From: Acanthaster planci
Lineage: Eukaryota > Echinodermata > Asteroidea > Valvatida > Acanthasteridae
DNA: 14,991 bases
Reading direction: 5' to 3'
Assembly (NCBI RefSeq): GCF_001949145.1
Contig: NW_019091778.1
Span: 48,755 to 63,745, forward strand
Shown: positions 8,221-14,991 of the stretch, in pieces
How positions within the stretch are numbered: position 1 is the first letter of the stretch
Layout: every line of letters starts with the position of its first letter
Translations under genes and position numbers: made by a program
The notes under the pieces: model-generated
Databases searched by the model: none
What the model saw: the letters and a program-made list of their open reading frames with translations, nothing else
Told to the model about the DNA's origin: nothing

Positions 8221-8445
8221 ATGGTTAAGAATAAGAAATCCTTATTTGAAATTAAAAATTGTACCCTTATTTTTAATAACAGTAGAAAGTTAACTACACC
8301 CATACCACAAGGCCAGATACAGATCACGCATCTTTTATCTAACTTCAGTAAATTAAACTGTATTCAGCAAAAATATGGCAGAGTCAACTTCCAAAAGAGA
8401 ATTTTCCTGCCACGATCTTCACTTTTATATGTATTTACATTTACT

Positions 8446-8721
8446 ATGGATTATGCTGTAACCGAGTTTGAATCGAAGAAGTCTGTTAAGAATTTCAAAA
8501 ATGCATTGCATTGCCACCATCATGATCATGGAATACTGAGGGCCATGTGCGGTGTAGATGCTCTCTTGGAAGTATATTATTTTGGCATCTATTGTTTTGA
8601 CCCAAACTGCACAGAGAGTGGTGCAAATCCACTCCTTAAGAGATTGATTGGAGTTTGTCAGTTTCATGATACGATGGGTTCATCTTGTGAAATTCGAAAA
8701 GAAGTGTGGGATTGCCTTTGA
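8446..8721 (+). pseudogene. USP-like (C19-like) protein, N-terminal part with Cys box
   Basis: Encodes MDYAVTEFESKKS, a His-rich LHCHHHDHGI, then MCGVDALLEVYYFGIYCFD and ANPLLKRLIGVCQFHD, ending EIRKEVWDCL before TGA 8719-8721. The CGVDALLEVYYF segment resembles the Cys box of divergent ubiquitin-specific-protease-like proteins of invertebrates, which cleave ubiquitin or related tags. The proposed nucleophile is Cys at 8548-8550. The frame is open back to an ATG at 8221, but residues before 8446 are Asn/Lys/Leu-rich and look non-coding, so I prefer the ATG at 8446. Family similarity continues in another frame just after the stop (8718 onward), so this and the next entry were one coding unit. 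The break is a deletion, a sequencing error, or an unseen intron. Family call is from remembered motif order. Confidence 0.5.
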
Positions 8722-10016
8722 CAGTGAATAAAAACTATCCTGGCAACTTTGCTGGAGGTCTTAACCAAATCATTAACCAACCAGCCAAACGAATGTGTAA
8801 AGGTACCTTGTGCCATTTTTGTTGTAAGCCTTTAACTCTGACTGGTGCTGATAATGAATGGCTGTATGATATGCCAAATTTCCTCATGGTGACATTGGGT
8901 CTAGATGAAAATGGTAAACATCAACAAAGACCTAATGTCATTGTAGACAAATATGTGACTGTTCAGGGGAGAGAAAATATATATGTACTCACGGCAACAG
9001 TGTTAGTGAAACCTTGTCATTTCTATTCAGCTGTTAAAATTGATGACAGTTACATAATTATAGATTACCTAAGAGACACTGTTCGCTTTCATACCTCCTT
9101 AAAGGCAGCTTTATCTCAACAGGAAGAGTTTGCTACTATGAAACAAACATATGTATCTGTCCTCTCTCATAAGGGAAATCATGCAGATTTGATGGCTTCG
9201 AAGAGTTGTTTCCAGCATGGCTCTCACACCACCCTTAACCATACTCACGATGGTGTGCACATACTCATTTACACCAAAGTGCATGCACCCTGTACTAAAG
9301 TCACAACAGGTCTGAAACATGTTGAAGAAACCTGCGATGAAACTTTCAGAAAAACAGTACCTGACGAGGTGACATGCATGAAGGGGACTCCCACCCAAGT
9401 AAAAGAAAAAAATCATAGTCATAGTTGGTTGGACTTCTATTGTGATAGTGTGCCTTCATGTAGCACCATCAAAAGACCAGAGACTGGCAAAGATAGTTTT
9501 GGTGATCCATCCCTCAAAGAAGATAGTCCTGCCATTGGAATGTTATCCGATGACAAAGTTGTTACAGATTCACAATCGTGTGATGTTTATGATGATTTAA
9601 CAGAGTTTTCCGTCTGTGAAGCCAACAACAGCTCAATTCACATACTGCAAAAATCAGATGAACCTGAAGCAATGAGAGTTCCTCTTAGCCCCATAAGTAT
9701 AAATTTACCTTCTCCACAAAATGTTAGTCAAAGTATGAAATCATTAAGTGGCAAGGAAAATAAGAACATCAGACATGCATTAAAGACAAACAGAACAGAA
9801 CACAAAAGAGACAAAATATCTGATCATTGTAGAGAATGCCCTAAGCATCACATGAAGAAAGGGAGATCATCGATCACAATTATGAAGTTGCCCTCAGATT
9901 CTGGCATTGTTTCAAAAGCCTACATACATATATTAGGACAAGTGATTGGTTACACATTGCACAATGACAAAATCTACTTCTCCTGCCCAAATATTCTTAA
10001 AATTGCTGGGATATAA
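8718..10016 (+). pseudogene. USP-like (C19-like) protein, finger and His box, long tail
   Basis: Open for more than 430 codons, stop TAA 10014-10016, far too long for chance here. Order: TVNKNYPGNFAGGLNQIINQ; one Cys cluster CKGTLCHFCC (8796-8825); PNFLMVTLG; RPNVIVDKYVTV; ATVLVKPCHFYSAVKIDDSY with proposed His 9018-9020; IIIDYLRD with proposed Asp 9063-9065; and DGVHILIYTK (about 9249-9278). This order fits the C-terminal half of a USP-like domain, where relatives usually have a longer finger between Cys box and His box, so about half the finger seems missing. After 9280 comes a long polar, probably disordered tail, then a compact C-terminal module (9921-10013). No Met start is in frame at the 5' end, so it depends on the preceding piece. 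Overlapping AATAAA signals lie at 10016-10025. It could be a decayed gene, or a live gene with an assembly error. Confidence 0.55.
9921..10013 (+). repeat. C-terminal module, copy 1 of a duplicated protein segment
   Basis: The last 31 residues of the USP-like reading frame, starting YIHILGQVIGYTLHNDKIYF, align without gaps to residues encoded at 10302-10394 (HITLCGLIVQYVLLHDEIYV). About nine positions are identical and many others conserve hydrophobic character (pattern I-x-x-x-G-x-x-x-x-Y-x-L-x-x-D-x-I-Y, later K-x-x-G). Both segments span 93 bases. I do not recognise the module as a named domain. Confidence 0.5.
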
Positions 10017-10088
10017 ATAAATAAAGGCTATTTAAAACTTGACGGGATTTTATAACATAATTTTTCAAACGGTCCAGTAGCTTTTGTG

Positions 10089-10481
10089 ATGCAAGGAACT
10101 AAGCGATCATGGATACTGAAAGATGCTCTGATGGCTATTCTGAAGCACAATATTTTCTATAACCGAACTAAAAAAGAGATTGTCGAACATGCAATGCTAA
10201 AAATTGGAAACGAAAAGTCAGTTATTTTTGCATGTGATTCTTCATATTCACATATACTTACTGATCCAGAAGACAAAACTGACAATGTGAATGGAAATGG
10301 TCACATCACATTGTGTGGACTCATTGTACAATATGTTTTACTCCATGATGAGATATATGTGGTGTTTGAACAACCTTTTAAATATGTTGGCTTTCATGAA
10401 CACATAAAGAGGAACTCATGGAAGTACATATCTAAATTTATGTTTAAAAAAGCATGGACATTACCCAGCTACATCATTTGA
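10089..10481 (+). CDS. Hypothetical protein sharing a module with the USP-like gene
   Basis: 130 codons from ATG 10089, TGA at 10479-10481. It begins MQGTKRSWILKDALMAILKH, then YNRTKKEIVEHAMLKIGNEK, which looks helical, followed by a polar linker and the module at 10302-10394 that repeats the C-terminal module of the preceding reading frame. The last third is basic and aromatic (KRNSWKYISKFMFKKAW). No signal peptide, membrane segment or cysteine cluster is seen. It lies 72 bases after the stop of the USP-like frame on the same strand, and the gap holds stops and AATAAA signals. It may be a separate gene, a downstream exon, or a partial duplicate. The module similarity argues for common origin. 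I do not recognise a function. Confidence 0.4.
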   Translation: MQGTKRSWILKDALMAILKHNIFYNRTKKEIVEHAMLKIGNEKSVIFACDSSYSHILTDPEDKTDNVNGNGHITLCGLIVQYVLLHDEIYVVFEQPFKYVGFHEHIKRNSWKYISKFMFKKAWTLPSYII

Positions 10482-10502
10482 TACGTATGCAAAAAGACAT
10501 AA

Positions 10503-10760
10503 AAAAAACTTTTAAACTTTGAAGGACTTATAATTTTATTAACAAAACTGAAAATTGGGAATAAACTGAGAAAGTCAATAATGCATACAAAATTAAGAAC
10601 AGAAATAAGGAAACTTGCTAATACTCAAATAGAGACAACACCCCAAAATCATGCAAGCATTTCTGTGGAAGACATTGTTAAAAAGCAATTTGGGGGCAAT
10701 AAAAAAGAACTTTTGAACTCCTTTGCTTCGAATGAAAATATATTTCAGAAAGAGACCTAA
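10503..10760 (+). pseudogene. Short open segment, possible further copy or exon
   Basis: The frame is open from 10503 (after TAA 10500-10502) to TAA 10758-10760; the first ATG convincing as a start is at 10581, giving 59 residues. The text TKLKIGNKLRKS and VEDIVKKQFGGNKKELLNSF faintly recalls LKDALMAILKH and TKKEIVEHAMLKIGNEK in the preceding ORF. The similarity is weak and may be chance in AT-rich DNA. It directly follows the preceding ORF on the same strand. Confidence 0.2.
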
Positions 10761-11735
10761 GAGTGTTAAACCTTTGGGCAAATTAAATGACTGCCTGGAG
10801 TGGTAGTTCTGATAGAAAAATGCAAGTTCTTTACATTTGGGGGATTTTCAAGAAACATCTTTGCCTTTTTGTTGCCCAACAGATGGCCACACCACAAAAA
10901 GAAACTTATTGGAGACTACATGTATATCACACATTGTAAAATCTCAGCGCTAACAAAAAGCCTCCTTGGATGATGTGTGGAAAGGTACATGTAGCATTAA
11001 ATGGCTTGCGGTTTTCGATAATCTTCCTTTTGTTATGAATTTCCTCAGCTTGCCATAGCACAGTGGGCAACAAGGTGGGTTGCGGTGGATCGCGGCGGGT
11101 TTCTAGCTTGGGAGGGTAGCACCCTAATTTACATAACAATAGCCCTGGACACAATGGAGGATTTTTAATGTGTCCCAGCCAGAAATTTTGCGCCACTTGG
11201 CACCGCATCCACTGGATGTATTAGAGGAGGAAAAGAGGTGCCGGCAAGCACCGCGGCGAGTCACGGTGTGCCCATAAAGCATAACATGGATGCCTTGCCT
11301 AAGGTGATCTGGTGGTTTTCTTTTTAATTGCATTTTTAAATTTGCAATTCAGTACCAAGTATTATCCATATAAGATAAAACTTTTTTCTTCTAGCTTGCA
11401 GCATTTCTCCCAACAGCAGTTTAATGACAGAGCTACATGTACCAACAGCCGTACCATTGCTTTACACATGATTCTGCTGCTGGAGCCTTGTGTAAAGTTA
11501 ACAAGATGAATGCAAAACCGACAATGAGGTATTAAAATGTAACAGTTTTGTGGGATGAAAACTACCAGCCAAAACAGTATTATTACTTATAATTAGGTAG
11601 TTTTAATTAAAGCAAAATGCTGAAAAATATTACAGTATGGAAAACATATGTCTCTTTAAAATGGAATTGTCAAAATGAGTGGAAGCATACATGAGTCAAT
11701 GTTCTGCCATATACCCCACTGGGCATGCAAGTTGT
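10761..11735. other. Gene-free stretch with a GC-rich patch and tRNA-like box A
   Basis: Nothing coding is recognised. Between about 11050 and 11290 GC content rises clearly above the surroundings. TAGCACAGTGGG at 11056-11067 fits the tRNA/SINE box A consensus (TRGYNNANNNGG), and a degenerate box B-like GGTTTCTAGCT starts at 11098, 42 bases downstream, near the expected spacing. No cloverleaf can be drawn, so at best this is the eroded head of a tRNA-derived SINE. TACATGTA occurs at about 10919, 10986 and 11434. Confidence 0.25.
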
Positions 11736-11800
11736 TACCAATTACCGATATTACCGGATATTACCGGTAATATCAGCCCAAAATTTGACTAAGACCAAAT
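11736..11800. repeat. ATTACCGG direct repeats ending in an 18-bp perfect palindrome
   Basis: ATTACCGAT, ATTACCGGAT and ATTACCGGTAAT follow each other from 11741. The last forms GATATTACCGGTAATATC at 11757-11774, which equals its own reverse complement over all 18 bases. Confidence 0.85.
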
Positions 11801-12000
11801 ATTATTGATACTACCATGTTATTACTTCAATGATATTACCTGTGTGATAATATAATCGTTATAACTTATTTTAGAAATTGGTCATGCATTGAGGTTACAG
11901 GACCAAATATTACTTACTTTTATAAATTCACTCCGTATACTTAAGGCCAATTTCGACCAATTTGTGAATTGGCATGTGATGCATCAATTGTCCAAAATTT

Positions 12001-12330
12001 CAAAGTCCATATGTTACTGTAAATACCCTGTTGAAACCCAAACATTACCCAGTAACAACAGGGTAATAAGAGATAACGTGGGTAATCAAATATGTTCAAC
12101 TTGGTTATAACAGAACAAACTTGAGTAATAACAGAAAAACCACTGTCAGACTGAAAACAAAATCCTGTCCACAAAGTTTCTGTTATTACCATGTTGAAAC
12201 CCTAATTTTAACTGCAATGGGGTAACAAGAAATAATGCCGGTGATAAAAAATGTTTGACTGGGTTATAAAAGATCGAACTTGAGTAACAACAGAAAGATC
12301 CTGTCACACAGGAAAACAACAGGCTTAGTG
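12001..12330. repeat. Tandem duplication of about 160 bp with internal inverted repeats
   Basis: Copy A (about 12001-12168) and copy B (about 12172-12328) share, in order, CAAAGT, TGTTGAAACCC (12029 and 12192), GGTAA followed by AATAA or TAAGA, GGTTATAA, AACTTGAGTAA (12118 and 12277), and AACAGAAA. Spacing is 159-171 bases. Copy A has a perfect 10-bp stem (TACCCTGTTG 12024-12033 with CAACAGGGTA 12056-12065). Copy B has a degenerate version of the same stem. The motif TTACC/GGTAA links this block to the palindrome at 11757, and both may be parts of one foldback or MITE-like element. Confidence 0.7.
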
Positions 12331-14022
12331 TGTGTATGCAGTACTTGGGACATGACTTGTAACTCCATTATTTTCTTGTTTAGAAAGCTTTCCCACTTTA
12401 TTTATGCTTTAGAATGATTTTAATATTGGGCCAAGTGCTCAGTGGCATACTAACTTTGGCAATTGGAGTTTGCAGCAGACAAAGCATGTCGTTTTTCTGT
12501 TGTTTAAATTCAACTGTTGATCACACCTTACATGTATCTATTTCCTACATGTAGTTGGTCCCCTACAGTCACAAAATGACCTAGCTATACTTTTTAGACC
12601 AAGGTCGTCTGTTACCATAGCAATCCTGCCCCCTACAGGACCCAAGTTGCCTTAGGAATGTCATATTGCCCCTTAGGACTTTCCCTCTGGCTTTGCTCTG
12701 TTTTAAACCACTGCACTTTACATTCCCTTCCATGCACTCCTGCTGCATGCACATTGATCACTCCTTCAGGCTCTGAGCTCCACTTTGAAAACCATATTCT
12801 CTCCTTGTTACCAGTATCCCCAATGTGGTAAGTGCATCTTCTTTCCATTTTTCACAGTTTACACATAATGACAATGTCTTAATTGTATTAAATAATGTCC
12901 CTTGTCTTTGAGCACATTGGGCATTAGTTTATGAACAACACAACTTGTTCAGGTTCTTCTCATTGCTTTGAACTCGAAATTGAAGAAAGGCAAGCATGTC
13001 ATACACACGTACATCAAAATCATTTAGAACTTCACCAGAAGTCAGCTCTATGTCAGGATTGGATAATGGCAGGAGGAAAAACACTGTCCCCGACAGACCT
13101 CGACGCTCACGGATAAATTTCTTCTTTCTGTTCAGGCAAGTAATACTTAAGGACAATTTGCCGGATGGACACAAATTTTTTTCTTAAAAAAAATGGTCCA
13201 TTTAGAATAGCAGTCAGCAAATGTACCTTTGATTTGATTTCCTCTTCATGAAAGCTTACAAAACAGCTATGTTGTTACAAATTGTAACCTTACAAAATAC
13301 TTGCGTATATTAATGCACGCTGTGCATTTTAACAGGACACCTTTCCACCGTTTCCACGTAAAAGAAAGTGCATATAAACTGTAAAATACACTTGAGTCTG
13401 GGTGCCAAACCTCATGGCATGCAGCATGTGGCTGTGACTTCAACGTTAGTGAATTTTGCCTGGTACATGTACTTGTGTATATACTTTTTATATATGACAC
13501 CAGGCAAAATTATCAAACGGTTAAGAAATAGACATTGCTTGAACTTGTATGAATGATGCATCAGAGTCGTGAGCACTCTCTGCACACGCACAATAGTTGG
13601 GGGCGACAGTTAGCCGGTCTATGATAATCGTCAATTTTAACATGTTTTTAAAAGTGTACACAACCAATTCACCTCCTCTCACCCCTCACCCTCCCGGTGT
13701 GCACTTTGTACACTCGTTAAAATGATGACAAAAATGGATGACCCCTAGGGCCCGCCCATAGAGGTACACGTACATGTAGGTGTGATTCCTTTACATTGAA
13801 AATTGCTTATTTGGGGAACGGTCAAACAAATTTCTCACTTTACATTCAAGTAATGTTTTCATAAGCAACAGGTGTCCAGTAGACTTTGCAATGAATTGGA
13901 ATGAAAGAGCCACTTAATTCCAATCATTTAGTACTTGGTTAGATGCATTGATGTCTCTCGTTATGGTAGGAATGGACGAGTTGATTTAGCATTTTTGTGC
14001 TTCGAAGTAATTGGCGGCAGGT
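12331..14022. other. Gene-free stretch
   Basis: No convincing gene. A 71-codon minus-strand open frame at 12633-12848 is in locally more GC-rich DNA but matches nothing I know. TACATGTA occurs at about 12530, 12546, 13464 and 13770. No tRNA, terminal inverted repeats or clear promoter is seen. Confidence 0.35.
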
Positions 14023-14252
14023 CAAGAGAAACAAAGTGAGGCGTCCTTTCAGGCATAGAACACTAAGAGTTAGATGTAACGAAGTGCCAAATGATTGGGG
14101 ATTAGCGGCAGATCCGACAAACTTTGTCATTGTGACTCGTGCCCAGCCTGGCTATTATGAGAAGAACTGGATAAAAGCAGTCAGATGAAATTGTTACTTT
14201 GCAACTCCGGGGAGGTAATAGCAGCGGAACAAGAGAAACAGAGTGAGGCGTC
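14023..14252. repeat. Imperfect 23-bp direct repeat 207 bases apart
   Basis: CAAGAGAAACAAAGTGAGG plus CGTC at 14023-14045 recurs with a single A to G change at 14230-14252 (CAAGAGAAACAGAGTGAGG plus CGTC). A similar GGCGGCAG / AGCAGCGG context precedes each, suggesting a decayed tandem duplication of about 207 bp. Confidence 0.75.
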
Positions 14253-14991
14253 ATTTTTGCAGGCTCATAATTCATTGCTGATGTAGAGGTGCAATTGTCA
14301 AAGTCTCAGTTAGATGGGAATATCATGCTACAGTCGATATTATAACACAGGCAGAATGAATGAACTATATTGAGTGTATCAAGTGGTAACCCGTATTGAT
14401 CTTATAAAATGAACAAGTTGGTCAGAAAATGTGACCTTGGCATCCAGCATGGAAATTCCAACACCAAGCATAAAAGCACCCAAATTGTTAAGGGTGCATC
14501 ATCCAACCAGCAGCATCTGGATCTGGCCATACATGTAGCTTTATGACCTATGACAGGTTGTGTAGGGAGGTGCTATGGAGCCATAACACTACTGTATCAT
14601 GGTGCCAGAACACTGGCTTAATTGCAAGCAACATGTCATGTCCAAACTGTGGTGAACCCATGGACAGGTGAACCCTACAGGAGAAACACTGCTTATTGGG
14701 GAATGCACTTTGTCGGTCTTTCTGCAGATAGGATACCAAGTCAACTCTGTAGACATTATACACAGAAATGTTCTGGACACTGACAGGTTTTCCACTGAAA
14801 TACTAATTTTCGATGTAAATGGGTGTTTCTATAAATATGGAGGCCGGTACTACAATCTGGCGATTGATATGCATTTCTCAATAATGCACAGCACATTTAA
14901 AAGACTAGCCGTTTTTGTCATTGTATTTTATTTACCTACATGTATGTATCATTCCATAATTCTAATCCCCTATTTTGGAAAAAACTCTTGG
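14253..14991. other. Gene-free stretch to the window end
   Basis: No gene recognised. Short open frames on either strand carry no familiar motif. TACATGTA is present at about 14530 and 14938. Confidence 0.35.

Noticed and set aside
8700-8725. Programmed ribosomal frameshift joining the two parts of the USP-like gene
   Set aside because: A -1 shift is needed, but no X-XXY-YYZ slippery heptamer is present in the overlap, and the domain appears shortened there, so deletion or error is more likely.
10927-11333. Overlapping minus-strand open frames of 69-93 codons in the GC-rich patch
   Set aside because: Low stop density follows from base composition; no recognisable domain.
12633-12848. 71-codon minus-strand open frame in more GC-rich DNA
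   Set aside because: No motif recognised, no convincing splice sites or companion exons. It remains a weak exon candidate only.
13997-14188. 63-codon plus-strand open frame ending GYYEKNWIKAVR
   Set aside because: Looks protein-like, but no motif is known to me, it overlaps the duplicated repeat at 14023, and the opposite strand is equally open.
14820-14850. TATA-like CTATAAATATGG as a promoter
   Set aside because: Common in AT-rich DNA, and no coding sequence follows within the window.

Overview
The window looks like metazoan nuclear DNA, most likely from a marine invertebrate. It carries DIRS-type and BEL/Pao-type retroelement remains, long AT-rich intergenic DNA, minisatellite and foldback repeats, and a strikingly common 8-nt word, TACATGTA. 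There is no bacterial gene organisation, rRNA gene or CRISPR array. The species cannot be named from sequence alone.

Layout. 1-720: wreck of a tyrosine-recombinase (DIRS-like) retrotransposon, with reverse-transcriptase residues fused by internal deletion to the N-terminal half of the recombinase. 835 to about 6462: a degenerate BEL/Pao LTR retrotransposon. Its 5' LTR is reduced to 52 bp, the core of its reverse transcriptase is deleted, and its gag-pol runs through all three frames with several stops and frameshifts. Near the end of its integrase region lies a T9 run followed by an exact 24-nt Illumina P7 adapter (5301-5333), a library or assembly artefact inside an otherwise biological sequence. 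7079 to about 7490: a 63-bp tandem repeat. 8446-10016: the one convincing non-transposon gene, encoding a protein with a divergent ubiquitin-specific-protease-like (C19-like) fold. It is broken by a frame change at about 8712-8721. 10089-10481: a second ORF whose C-terminal part repeats the C-terminal module of the first. 10503-10760: a further short open stretch. 10761-14991: no convincing gene; it contains a GC-rich patch with a tRNA-like box A, a TTACC/GGTAA-rich foldback and tandem-repeat block (11740-12330), and a short dispersed duplication (14023/14230).

The transposon parts are dead copies and do not work together. The USP-like ORF and the following ORF may belong to one locus, since they share a duplicated module and lie on the same strand 72 bases apart. 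Whether they form one spliced gene, two genes or a decayed gene cannot be decided from this window. The candidates for something undescribed are the duplicated module and the reduced-finger USP-like domain. The most certain unusual observation is the adapter.
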